In this document: one piece after another, positions 13,955 to 20,517 of the stretch
How positions within the stretch are numbered: position 1 is the first letter of the stretch
Layout of the letters: each line of letters begins with the position of its first letter
DNA from: a virus
Virus record (IMG/VR): IMGVR_UViG_3300042902_000025
Location: 1 to 27,460 of that record
Reading direction: 5' to 3' (one strand)
Length of the DNA stretch: 27,460 nt
Translations under genes and position numbers: made by a program
Notes under the pieces: generated by a model
Told to the model about the DNA's origin: nothing
The model's database searches: none
The model's input: the letters and a program-made list of their open reading frames with translations, nothing else

Positions 13955-14583
13955 AAGATTTTACATTCTCTGGAGATATGACAGGAGAAAATTTTACCTC
14001 TCATGTAAACGAACAATTGCCATTCTACCAATTAGCAACAGATGCAACAGCTATGATAGTTCGAAATTACTTGCCTAAAAATGGATTGGTCTATGACATA
14101 GGTGCATCGACTGGGAACATTAGCAAAGCTATTGAACCATTTGCAAAAAGCAGAAACGCTACCATTATTTCTATAGAAGAAAGTGAAGCAATGGCAAAAA
14201 CGTGGAAAGGATATGGTCAACTTTATGCTACCGAAGCAAGCACATTTGACTATAAAAAATACGATGTTGCTGTTTGTTTTTTAGTTTTGATGTTTATGAG
14301 CCTTGAACAAAGAAAACAGTTAATAACCACTCTTAAAGAAAGATTAAATGCAGGAGGCGCAATTATTATCATTGATAAGTTATTGGTTGATGGTGGTTAC
14401 TTTGGTACTGTAATGAGACGCTTAACATTTGATTGGAAATTAAAAAACGGTGCCACTCCAGAACAAATTATCAACAAAGAACTTAGTTTAAGTGGAGTTC
14501 AGCGACCAATGACTATTGAAGAACTGCCAAATGCAAAAGAGTTTTTTAGGTTTGGTGAGTTTGTTGGCTGGGTAATTGAATGA
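13951..14583 (+). CDS. SAM-dependent methyltransferase, CmoA-like, 210 aa
   Basis: Rossmann-type class I methyltransferase. Motif I is LVYDIGASTGNIS (about residues 46-58), the acidic end of strand 2 is ISIEESEAM, and motif IV/post I reads DVAVCFLVLMFMSLEQRKQL. The later part IIIIDKLLVDGGYFGTVMRR and NKELSLSGVQRPMTIEELPN, with a C-terminal FFRFGEFVGWVIE, follows the outline of CmoA, the carboxy-SAM synthase of tRNA cmo5U modification. The N-terminal FTSHVNEQLPFYQLATDA also agrees. Target could be tRNA, a small molecule or DNA base; CmoA-type chemistry is inferred from layout only. It overlaps neighbours by four bases on both sides. Confidence 0.75.
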   Translation: MKDFTFSGDMTGENFTSHVNEQLPFYQLATDATAMIVRNYLPKNGLVYDIGASTGNISKAIEPFAKSRNATIISIEESEAMAKTWKGYGQLYATEASTFDYKKYDVAVCFLVLMFMSLEQRKQLITTLKERLNAGGAIIIIDKLLVDGGYFGTVMRRLTFDWKLKNGATPEQIINKELSLSGVQRPMTIEELPNAKEFFRFGEFVGWVIE

Positions 14584-15785
14584 GATATTTAAGCCTATTT
14601 AGTGGCATAGAAGCCATCTCAGTTGCATGGAAACCGCTAGGCTGGGAATGTGTTGCTGTATGCGAAATATTGCCGTACCAGTCCTCTGTGTTAGCGCACC
14701 ACTTCCCAGATGTTTGTAACTTGCATGACGTAACAAAGATTGATGAAGAAACAATTAAATCTTTAGGCAAGATTGACATAGTGGTATTTGGTTCTCCTTG
14801 TCAAGACATGAGCGTATCTGGAAAACGGCAAGGCTTACAAGCTATTAAAGAGGATGAAAATCATTCATCACGATTGTTTTTTGAGGGTGTGCGGGTGTTT
14901 AGATTGGCTCAGAAACATTGTGGCGCACGTTTTATGCTCTGGGAAAATGTCCCAGGTGCTTTATCAAGTCAAGAGGGAGCAGATTTTGGAACAGTTCTTG
15001 AAACATTGGTTGGGGTCAAGTTCGGTACAAACCGACTTGTTTGGGGAAATGAGGGTGTTGTATGCGGAACAGGTGGGTTGTGCGAATGGGCTGTGTTGGA
15101 CTCGCAATTCTTTGGAGTACCGCAACGGAGGCGTAGAGTCTTTGCTCTCCTCGATACTGGAGACTGGAGAAATAGAAAGCCGATACTTCTTGAAGCAGAG
15201 CACTTGCGAAAAATTACTAGCAAGAATGGAAGTAAAGGGAAAGAAGATACCAGAGAAACTCAAGATAGCTCTGGAATCGATAGCGTATACGAAGTGCACA
15301 TGATGGACTTCAGAATAAGAGAACAAAAAATATGCCCCACAATTACTGGCACATGGGGTACTGGTGGTGGTCATGTGCCATTAAAAATAGAAACCTTTGA
15401 TAGACAAGGCATATCACAATGGGGAGATAACCAAGTGGCATCCACCATTAGCGCACGAGACTATAAATCAGCAACAGATTTAGTATGTTATTCAATTGCT
15501 GAAAATATTATCAATCGTGAACACCACACAGGTGCAAAAGGTATTGGGTTTAACAATGAAATATCATTTACTCTAAACGCTACAGGGGTGCACGGTGTAG
15601 TTCATAAGCACAAAGTTCGTAGATTGACACCAATAGAATGTGAAAGACTCCAAGGCTTCCCAGATAACTGGACAAACGTTGGTGAGCCAGCAATCTCTAA
15701 ACGATATAACGCTTTAGGTCGCTCAATGGCTGTCCCAGTAATGAGGTGGATAGGCGAGCGCATTAACATGGTTGAGAATCTATGA
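14580..15785 (+). CDS. DNA (cytosine-5) methyltransferase, 401 aa
   Basis: Transfers methyl from SAM to cytosine C5. Motif I LFSGIEAISVAW (6-17), motif IV GSPCQDMS (71-78) with catalytic Cys74, motif VI WENVPG (121-126), motif VIII PQRRRRVF (181-188), motif IX RRLTPIECERLQGFP (347-361) and motif X NALGRSMAVPV (377-387) are all present and in order. The target recognition region about 200-345 is variable (repeated T-I-T/T-I-S-type segments). All catalytic residues are intact. It overlaps the CmoA-like gene and the following nuclease-like gene by four bases. A likely role is protecting phage DNA from host restriction. Sequence specificity is unknown. Confidence 0.93.
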   Translation: MRYLSLFSGIEAISVAWKPLGWECVAVCEILPYQSSVLAHHFPDVCNLHDVTKIDEETIKSLGKIDIVVFGSPCQDMSVSGKRQGLQAIKEDENHSSRLFFEGVRVFRLAQKHCGARFMLWENVPGALSSQEGADFGTVLETLVGVKFGTNRLVWGNEGVVCGTGGLCEWAVLDSQFFGVPQRRRRVFALLDTGDWRNRKPILLEAEHLRKITSKNGSKGKEDTRETQDSSGIDSVYEVHMMDFRIREQKICPTITGTWGTGGGHVPLKIETFDRQGISQWGDNQVASTISARDYKSATDLVCYSIAENIINREHHTGAKGIGFNNEISFTLNATGVHGVVHKHKVRRLTPIECERLQGFPDNWTNVGEPAISKRYNALGRSMAVPVMRWIGERINMVENL

Positions 15786-16090
15786 CACCAAGCCAACGCA
15801 CAGTTGCACACCTACGAAAATTAGGCTACCAAACAGCTAACGTGGAACACTATAACTATTTCACCAAGCGTAAGCATGACCTGTTTGGCTGTATTGACAT
15901 ACTTGCAATTGGAAACAATGAAACTTTAGCAGTCCAAGTCACTAGCAAATCCAATATGTCATCACGCATAAAGAAAATTGAGGAAAGTGAGGCATTGCCT
16001 GAAATGTTGCGCTCTAACTGGCGTGTCATTGTGCATGGTTGGTTTCGCAAAGAAAACGGTAGGTATGAGTTAAAGGAATTTGAATTTTAG
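15782..16090 (+). CDS. PD-(D/E)XK-like nuclease-fold protein, 102 aa
   Basis: MTPSQRTVAHLRKLGYQTAN, then KRKHDLFGCIDILAIGNN, TLAVQVTSKSN and SSRIKKIEE. The D-I-L-A-I strand (Asp39) followed by V-Q-V-T is the layout of the restriction-endonuclease-like fold, with Gln in place of the usual Glu and Thr where Lys is usual. I recall similar Q-V/T-T-S phage proteins, so the change seems family-wide, not decay. It could be a resolvase-like or structure-specific nuclease, or a non-catalytic relative. ATGA overlap with the cytosine methyltransferase couples the two. Confidence 0.6.
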   Translation: MTPSQRTVAHLRKLGYQTANVEHYNYFTKRKHDLFGCIDILAIGNNETLAVQVTSKSNMSSRIKKIEESEALPEMLRSNWRVIVHGWFRKENGRYELKEFEF

Positions 16091-16104
16091 CAATAGGGGT
16101 AAAC

Positions 16105-16178
16105 ACCTATGTATTTATTTTGTACACAGCGTTAATATTTATACATAGCAAAAAAAAACACAAGGAGAAACAAAATGA
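16105..16178 (+). promoter_or_regulatory. Second copy of the rightward leader element
   Basis: Carries ACCTAT (16105-16110), TATTTTGTACACAGCG (16116-16131) and the same 19-base ACAAGGAGAAACAAAATGA (16160-16178) as copy 1. It opens the only sizeable gap (84 bases) within the rightward operon and probably starts a second transcription unit. The -10 box is not obvious, so the shared part may be an operator or an activator site. Confidence 0.45.
16107..16148. promoter_or_regulatory. Inverted repeat CTATGTAT ... ATACATAG flanking putative promoter
   Basis: CTATGTAT (16107-16114) and ATACATAG (16141-16148) are perfect inverted 8-mers, 26 bases apart, around the TTTTGTACACAGCG element. A dimeric regulator could bind both arms, or the transcript could form a stem. 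It is upstream of the 16175 gene. Confidence 0.4.
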
Positions 16179-16465
16179 AATTTAAAATCTACCACCCAGA
16201 AAACGACACCACATTGTCTTTTCGTGCTAATGACTGGGTTTCGTTTGAATCTGAAATGCAATCTATTGATATAGGCGAATATTCTGCTGACTATTTATAT
16301 TTTGTTGATGAACAACAAGTGACGTTTACTGAAGCCATGGAAGCTGTTCAACAAGCCAGAAATGCTTTTGAAACAAAACGCAACGCCAGTAAAAAGAAAG
16401 TTTGGGTGCACAAAGGTGCAACATCTTTGCCAAACGCATTTTTCCCAGTTTGGGTAAACAAATAA
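16175..16465 (+). CDS. Early protein, 96 aa, unknown function
   Basis: Strong AAGGAG site with seven-base spacing. The protein MKFKIYHPENDTTLSFRAND then FVDEQQVTFTEAMEAVQQAR and a Lys-rich KRNASKKKVWVHKGAT is mixed alpha/beta, with a basic C-terminal part and no motif I can name. Shares its leader and ribosome-binding segment with the first early gene, suggesting joint control. Confidence 0.62.
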   Translation: MKFKIYHPENDTTLSFRANDWVSFESEMQSIDIGEYSADYLYFVDEQQVTFTEAMEAVQQARNAFETKRNASKKKVWVHKGATSLPNAFFPVWVNK

Positions 16466-16478
16466 GGAGATTATAAAA

Positions 16479-16667
16479 ATGAAATCAGACCACAACTACG
16501 GTTATTTTGCAGACCTCAACCACCCTAACTGGACTGGTCGCACATTACGTGAAAGCATCGGTGGCGAATATGCTCGTGAGCACACAGCCGCCAAGCGTAT
16601 CCCAACCGTTGCATATGTCATAGCATTTATTACTTTTACTACCCTACTTACCGCTAACTTTATCTAA
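16479..16667 (+). CDS. Small C-terminally anchored membrane protein, 62 aa
   Basis: MKSDHNYGYFADLNHPNWTG is polar, while residues about 42-62 (PTVAYVIAFITFTTLLTANF) form one membrane helix ending near the C-terminus. AAGGAG lies before the start. One membrane helix with a cytosolic N-terminal part suggests an inner-membrane protein, possibly in exclusion or lysis control; function is unknown. Confidence 0.6.
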   Translation: MKSDHNYGYFADLNHPNWTGRTLRESIGGEYAREHTAAKRIPTVAYVIAFITFTTLLTANFI

Positions 16668-16676
16668 GGACTTACC

Positions 16677-17228
16677 ATGACTGTTGCTGACTTACTAAAA
16701 TTAAATGTCAACGAACACACAGAAAAAAAAGGCAACTTAACTTACCTTTCTTGGGCTTGGGCTTGGGCTGAAACATTAAAGGCTGACCCTAAAGCCAACT
16801 TTAAAGTTGAAATGTTTGGTGACAAGTGTTACATGGATATTAATGGCACGGCTATGGTTTGGGTTACTGTTACTTTGTTTGAAAAACCTGTTACTTGCCA
16901 ACTGCCTGTAATGGATAACCGTAACAAAGCCATACCAAACCCAGATGCCTTCCAAATAAATACAGCCATTATGCGGTGCATGACTAAAGCGTTAAGTCTT
17001 CACGGTTTAGGTCTGTATATTTATGCAGGTGAAGATTTGCCTGAAGAGCCACCACAAGACGCCTCTGTTGCCATTAAATCAATACAGGGTAGTAAGACAC
17101 TAGACGAACTGAAAGCACACTACACAGCCTCATACGCCTTGTTTGGTGACAATAAAGCATTGCTTGCACAAATTAGCAAAGCTAAAGATGTACGCAAAGT
17201 TGAACTGTTGGATGTGTCAAATGATTGA
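16677..17228 (+). CDS. Single-strand annealing protein, DUF1071 family, 183 aa
   Basis: N-terminal NVNEHTEKKGNLTYLSWAWA followed by WAETLKADPKANFKVEMFG, CYMDINGTAMVWVTVTLF, the segment MDNRNKAIPNPDAFQINTAI and MRCMTKALSLHGLGLYIYAG are the hallmarks of DUF1071, placed in the Erf/Rad52-like annealing protein group. It would pair complementary ssDNA during phage recombination. The C-terminal 40 residues are a helical tail typical of partner binding. It overlaps the exonuclease gene by eight bases, as recombinase pairs usually do. Confidence 0.85.
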   Translation: MTVADLLKLNVNEHTEKKGNLTYLSWAWAWAETLKADPKANFKVEMFGDKCYMDINGTAMVWVTVTLFEKPVTCQLPVMDNRNKAIPNPDAFQINTAIMRCMTKALSLHGLGLYIYAGEDLPEEPPQDASVAIKSIQGSKTLDELKAHYTASYALFGDNKALLAQISKAKDVRKVELLDVSND

Positions 17229-17835
17229 GCAAGGGACACACGAGTGGCAAGCCCTCAGAATCGGCAAATTGACCGCTAGTCGTGTGGCAGATATGCTTGC
17301 TACCGTTAAAACGGGTGAATCAATGTCACGCAAGAACCTACGTGCTGATTTAATTGCTGAACGTTTGACTGGCAACAAAAATGATTCTTACACTAATTCT
17401 GCTATGAACTGGGGCGTAGAAACAGAGCCACAGGCTCGAGCTGCATACGAGGTTTTTAGTTATAACTTTGTTGACCAAGTGGCATTTGTTGACCACCCAA
17501 CTATTCCTAACTTCGGGTGTAGCCCTGACGGTCTTATAGGTGACGATGGGTTAATCGAGATTAAATGCCCTAACACTTCTACACACCTAGAGTACATAGA
17601 AACACGCAAGCCACCATCAAAGTACATGACACAAATGATGTCTCAGATGTCTGTAACGGGTCGCAAGTGGTGTGACTTTGTATCATTTGACCCACGATTA
17701 CCCGATGGATTAAAACTGCTTGTGGTGCGTATAGAGCGTGATGAAGATGCGATTGCAAAACTAGAGGCTGAAGCTATTAAGTTTTTAGCAGAAGTTGACG
17801 CCAAGATTGTTGAACTTTATAAAAAGGTGCAATGA
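17221..17835 (+). CDS. YqaJ-type (lambda exonuclease-like) viral recombinase nuclease, 204 aa
   Basis: The start ATG 17221 is picked because the family begins with a G-T/S-x-E/W-x-x-x-R pattern (here EQGTHEWQALRIGKLTASR); an in-frame upstream ATG at 17143 lies within the annealing protein gene. Catalytic residues are E69 in VETEPQARA, D103 in SPDGLIG, and E113 and K115 in LIEIKCP, giving the PD-(D/E)XK core. Y-M-T-Q-M-M-S-Q-M around 155 is the usual Q-rich helix. It makes 3' overhangs for the annealing partner encoded upstream. Confidence 0.92.
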   Translation: MIEQGTHEWQALRIGKLTASRVADMLATVKTGESMSRKNLRADLIAERLTGNKNDSYTNSAMNWGVETEPQARAAYEVFSYNFVDQVAFVDHPTIPNFGCSPDGLIGDDGLIEIKCPNTSTHLEYIETRKPPSKYMTQMMSQMSVTGRKWCDFVSFDPRLPDGLKLLVVRIERDEDAIAKLEAEAIKFLAEVDAKIVELYKKVQ

Positions 17836-18038
17836 TGAGCCAAGAAGAACGAACCTTAGAAGCATTAGAGCAGGGTGAATTGACGGCATTAGACGCCCTT
17901 AAAAAGTTTGGGTGTTTCAGGTTAGCCGCAAGAATATATCGATTAAGACAAGCTGGACACAAGATTGAAAAGCGGATGCAACGCTTAAACAATGGCAAAA
18001 ATATAGCAGTTTACTCACTCAAAAAGGTATCAAAATGA
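17832..18038 (+). CDS. Helix-turn-helix protein (HTH_39-like), 68 aa
   Basis: MMSQEERTLEALEQGELTAL, then DALKKFGCFRLAARIYRLRQ and AGHKIEKRM. The alternation of ALDAL-KKFGCFRLAARIYRLR with GHKI-E is the winged-helix pattern of HTH_39, a small DNA-binding domain common in phage early operons. It probably regulates phage genes. Overlaps the YqaJ stop and the SSB start by four bases each. Confidence 0.75.
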   Translation: MMSQEERTLEALEQGELTALDALKKFGCFRLAARIYRLRQAGHKIEKRMQRLNNGKNIAVYSLKKVSK

Positions 18039-18424
18039 AAGCATCAGGAATCGCACGAATAGGTCAAGACGTTGAAGTACGCTACTCACCTAACGGTAAC
18101 GCAGTTGCAAACATTAGCTTAGCATTCAGTTATGGAACAAAACAATCAGACGGTAAACGTGCGACTCAATGGATAGATGCCACATTGTTTGGTAAACGTG
18201 CTGAATCACTTGCACCGTACCTCAAAAAAGGTGGGCAGATTGTCGCTTATTTAAGTGATGTCAACGTGCAAACTTATGAAAGCAAGTCGGGTCAAGGTGT
18301 GAAACTTGTCGGCAAAGTTGATGATTTAGAGTTAATTGGTGGGAAAGTAGAACAATCACCCCAACCAGTTACACAATCAAAACCTGTTGAACTAACTGAC
18401 CTGTCAGACGATGCGCCTTTTTGA
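18035..18424 (+). CDS. ssb: Single-stranded DNA-binding protein, 129 aa
   Basis: OB-fold protein: MKASGIARIGQDVEVRYSPN, GNAVANISLAF, RATQWIDATLFGKRAESLAP and YLKKGGQIVAYLSDVNVQTY are the strands and loop typical of bacterial-type SSB. The acidic, Pro/Gln-rich linker ends in DLSDDAPF, matching the C-terminal acidic-hydrophobic tip used to recruit partner proteins. It would coat ssDNA in replication and with the neighbouring recombination pair. Confidence 0.93.
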   Translation: MKASGIARIGQDVEVRYSPNGNAVANISLAFSYGTKQSDGKRATQWIDATLFGKRAESLAPYLKKGGQIVAYLSDVNVQTYESKSGQGVKLVGKVDDLELIGGKVEQSPQPVTQSKPVELTDLSDDAPF

Positions 18425-18432
18425 GGTGATGT

Positions 18433-18648
18433 ATGAACGCCAATGCAAAACAAATTCAAGGGTCACATTACCAAACTTCAATTCAACCTTGGGATGCTAT
18501 TACAGACTGGGAGTTAGGCTTTCTTGATGGCTGCGCTGTCAAGTACCTATCTCGGTGGCGTAAAAAAGGCGGGGTAGATGATTTGCGTAAAGCCGTGCAT
18601 TTTATAGAAAAGCTAATAGAAGTGGAGATTGCAAATGAGAAAAGCTAA
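18433..18648 (+). CDS. DUF3310 protein, 71 aa
   Basis: The sequence has GSHYQTSIQPWDAITDWELG, FLDGCAVKYLSRWRKKGG and DDLRKAVHFIEKLIEVE, the full DUF3310 pattern (H-Y, G-x-x-x-K-Y, R-x-x-K, D-L-x-K-A). T7 gp1.7, a nucleotide kinase, contains a related region, so nucleotide metabolism is possible, but this protein alone lacks a P-loop. Confidence 0.85.
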   Translation: MNANAKQIQGSHYQTSIQPWDAITDWELGFLDGCAVKYLSRWRKKGGVDDLRKAVHFIEKLIEVEIANEKS

Positions 18649-18943
18649 AGACCGTCAACCGATAATTGATTATTGCAATAAGCCTAGAACCTCTAGGGAT
18701 ATTATGGCTACCTTTGTTTTAAGTAGCGGGGTGGCTCATTGCATTTTGAATCAGCTTATTCAACAAAAGCTAATTATGAAAGGGAAAAAAAGTGTAGGGA
18801 AATCTATGAAATGGATGTACATCACACCTGACAAGCAACACTTGTTACATCAATCAGAAGATATGCCAATGGGTAATCTATTGGAATTGCTACCCGCTCA
18901 CGACCCGTTCGGTTGGACAAAAGGCAAACGTCATGCAAGATGA
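18635..18943 (+). CDS. Winged-helix-like DNA-binding protein candidate, 102 aa
   Basis: Start ATG 18635 has GGAG six bases upstream; an in-frame ATG two codons earlier is weaker. RQPIIDYCNKPRTSRDIMAT then CILNQLIQQKLIMKGKKSVG and KWMYITPDKQH resembles a helix-turn-helix plus wing, with the alternation of helical and basic strand typical of phage regulators. The end DPFGWTKGKRHAR is unusual. The target is unknown. Confidence 0.6.
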   Translation: MRKAKDRQPIIDYCNKPRTSRDIMATFVLSSGVAHCILNQLIQQKLIMKGKKSVGKSMKWMYITPDKQHLLHQSEDMPMGNLLELLPAHDPFGWTKGKRHAR

Positions 18944-19283
18944 CATCAATGGGCATAAAGGGTTGTTAAGTGCAATCATAAAACAAGCAGTATTAGACGC
19001 AATGATGGTGCAAGACAGGTCAAGTAAAAAACTTAATCCAATCGTACAAAGTGCATTTGATTTTCTGTTTAGTGATGACGTTGATGTTTACTTACATTTT
19101 TTAGATATTGATAAAGACTATTTCCAAAAACACACGGTTGATAGAATGTTTGACAAAGAAACAACAGGGCACGTCATAACTGAGGTTAAAAGGCGTCAAT
19201 TCAGGATAAATTACAAGAAATGGGTTCAAGAAAAAAACAAAAAGTTAATCTTTATGGCTACCTATAAAGTGCAACGTAAATGA
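18933..19283 (+). CDS. Conserved phage early protein, 116 aa, unknown function
   Basis: The frame starts within the previous gene by eleven bases and ends with a four-base overlap with NinB. The protein MQDDINGHKGLLSAIIKQAV, then PIVQSAFDFLFSDDVDVYLH and FLDIDKDYFQKHTVDRMFD is helical. The F-D-F-L-F-x-D-D-V-D-x-Y-L-x-x-x-D-I-D pattern is reminiscent of proteins beside recombination genes in other phages, but no name is certain. Confidence 0.62.
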   Translation: MQDDINGHKGLLSAIIKQAVLDAMMVQDRSSKKLNPIVQSAFDFLFSDDVDVYLHFLDIDKDYFQKHTVDRMFDKETTGHVITEVKRRQFRINYKKWVQEKNKKLIFMATYKVQRK

Positions 19284-19633
19284 AAAAGGCAATAGTAATT
19301 CTTGCAAAAGACAGGTCTAAAGTTATCCAAATGGTAACACAAGCACCAGATGGGTATGTGGTTGAGATAAAACAAGCAAATAGAACTATTGAGCAAAACT
19401 CGCTATATTGGACTGCTGTTCACGAGATAGCTGAGTCAACATTTTTAAACGGTAAGGCATTTACCCCTGATGTATGGCATGTATATTTTAAACAAAGGTA
19501 CTTGTCTGGTCGCATGATTGAACTACCGAACGGTCAGTTAATTGAAGCTGACGCAACCACTACCGAGCTTTCCAAAGAGGAATTCTCGGACTTTGTTAAT
19601 GAAGTACTATCTTTTCAGGAACATAATAAATGA
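19280..19633 (+). CDS. ninB: NinB-like recombination mediator, 117 aa
   Basis: RTIEQNSLYWTAVHEIAEST, then GKAFTPDVWHVYFKQRYLSG and TTELSKEEFSDFVNEVLSFQ follow the NinB (lambda Orf) pattern: R-T-x-x-Q-N at the start of the core and W-x-x-x-F/K at the end. Lambda Orf binds ssDNA and can replace RecFOR. Its place behind the annealing protein, exonuclease and SSB genes gives a complete recombination set. Four-base overlaps on both sides. Confidence 0.88.
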   Translation: MKKAIVILAKDRSKVIQMVTQAPDGYVVEIKQANRTIEQNSLYWTAVHEIAESTFLNGKAFTPDVWHVYFKQRYLSGRMIELPNGQLIEADATTTELSKEEFSDFVNEVLSFQEHNK

Positions 19634-19776
19634 AAACATTAGCCGCAATTTTGCTCTGTTTATCAGCAACAGCCGTTTACGCTGCTTGCTCCACCTCTAT
19701 GGTTACAGTCAACGGTAAAACAATTGTTTGTACAACTTGTTGCGCTGGTACGTTTTGTAACACTATTTGCAATTGA
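19630..19776 (+). CDS. Secreted cysteine-rich peptide, 48 aa
   Basis: ATG 19630 overlaps the NinB stop (ATGA). Residues 1-18 (MKTLAAILLCLSATAVYA) form a textbook signal peptide with cleavage after A-V-Y-A. The mature part of about 30 residues holds six cysteines (20, 34, 37, 38, 43, 47), including CTTCC, so up to three disulfides could form in the periplasm. The Y-A-A-C sequence is not a good lipobox. The next gene probably starts at a TTG overlapping its stop. Function unknown; a small inhibitor or toxin-like role is speculation. Confidence 0.65.
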   Translation: MKTLAAILLCLSATAVYAACSTSMVTVNGKTIVCTTCCAGTFCNTICN

Positions 19777-19982
19777 ACCCTGTTAAAACTCCTCTGGGTG
19801 AGATAATCGATTCAAGCTCAGAGGAATGGCGAGCATGGTGTGAAGCTCGGCACGTTCTTAAACTACCCCGACTTAATGACCGTCAGCTTTACATAGAAGC
19901 CGTTACCAAAGTTCGTGGTCAAAAAGCCTCTCAAACATTACAGGATAATATCCGTGTCATCTGGAATCTATCGAAATCCTAA
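19773..19982 (+). CDS. Conserved small phage protein, 69 aa
   Basis: No ATG is available. TTG 19773 overlaps the previous stop as TTGA, equivalent to the ATGA couplings in this operon; TTG 19767 is an alternative. The protein LNPVKTPLGEIIDSSSEEWR then AWCEARHVLKLPRLNDRQLY and KVRGQKASQTLQDNIRVIWN is helical with the pattern of a small protein often found next to YbcO/Nin genes. Function unknown. Confidence 0.62.
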   Translation: MNPVKTPLGEIIDSSSEEWRAWCEARHVLKLPRLNDRQLYIEAVTKVRGQKASQTLQDNIRVIWNLSKS

Positions 19983-20259
19983 GTTGCTTGCAATGGCTCG
20001 TGAATGCCCTGTGTGTATGAATTGCGGTAAAAGCAATCACGATGATGTAGTAGCAGCTCATAGTAACCAACTTAGAGACGGTAAGGGTAGGGGTTTAAAA
20101 GCACATGATTTTCGTATCGCATTTTTGTGCTACGTATGCCATCTTGAACTTGACCAAGGCAAAGACATGAGCAAACAGGAACGTATCGATATGTGGGAAG
20201 AAGCGCACAGAAAAAGTATAGGATGGCTTTGTGAATCTAAGAGACTGATTGTTAAATGA
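19954..20259 (+). CDS. YbcO-like (DUF1364) HNH-type nuclease, 101 aa
   Basis: GTG 19954 is chosen since AGGA lies about eight bases upstream and the family starts shortly before R-N-x-x-L-L-x-x-A. Zinc ligands: CPVCMNCGKSNHDD, then VVAAHSNQLRDGKGRGLKAH and FLCYVCHLELDQG, which has C-x-x-C-H. This is the pattern of E. coli prophage YbcO, a small beta-beta-alpha metal nuclease. It probably trims DNA during recombination. Overlaps the gene before by 29 bases and the next by four. Confidence 0.8.
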   Translation: MSSGIYRNPKLLAMARECPVCMNCGKSNHDDVVAAHSNQLRDGKGRGLKAHDFRIAFLCYVCHLELDQGKDMSKQERIDMWEEAHRKSIGWLCESKRLIVK

Positions 20260-20420
20260 AGTGCCTATCCAAAGATTGCAAAAACACCGCCTTGCTGATG
20301 ACTGTAGAATTATGCTACCCTTGCACACAGTTGATTGAGCATAAAAATGTCGCTAAATTAATTAAACAATATATCGCTCGCATTGCAGAACTTGAAGCAG
20401 AACTAAAAAAACAGGTTTAG
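20256..20420 (+). CDS. Small zinc-ribbon-like protein, 54 aa
   Basis: ATG 20256 overlaps the YbcO-like stop (ATGA). MKCLSKDCKNTALLMTVELC then YPCTQLIEHKN gives C-x4-C (3, 8) and C-x2-C (20, 23), a short four-Cys metal site, followed by a helix with coiled-coil outline (AKLIKQYIARIAELEAELKK). It is the last gene of the rightward operon. A DNA/RNA-binding or adaptor function is inference. Confidence 0.62.
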   Translation: MKCLSKDCKNTALLMTVELCYPCTQLIEHKNVAKLIKQYIARIAELEAELKKQV

Positions 20421-20442
20421 ATTTGTTATAAAGTTTTACAAA

Positions 20443-20517
20443 TGGCGAACTGTTGGGAATTAGCGACCCAATTGTTTATTTATTCTCAGAAAATCGTGCT
20501 TTATCGAGGGTTCGCCA
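20443..20517. repeat. Inverted repeat TGGCGAAC ... GTTCGCCA at convergent gene ends
   Basis: Perfect 8-bp arms (20443-20450 and 20510-20517) span the 80-base gap between the converging rightward and leftward operons; the second arm lies over the end of the spanin gene. It may help form a bidirectional transcription stop. Confidence 0.35.
20453..20490 (+). terminator. Weak candidate terminator of rightward operon
   Basis: TTGGG (20453-20457) pairs with CCCAA (20467-20471) around a nine-base loop, followed by a T-rich stretch (TTGTTTATTTATT). The stem is short and the T-run interrupted, so efficiency is doubtful, but it lies 33 bases after the last rightward gene. Confidence 0.4.

Noticed and set aside
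14854-15374. Alternative frames across the cytosine methyltransferase, on both strands
   Set aside because: They overlap the intact motifs of the methyltransferase fully and have no coupled start.
14580-16090. A complete restriction-modification system
   Set aside because: The methyltransferase is intact but the nuclease-like partner lacks the usual E-x-K and is small. A phage nuclease-fold protein is the more cautious call.
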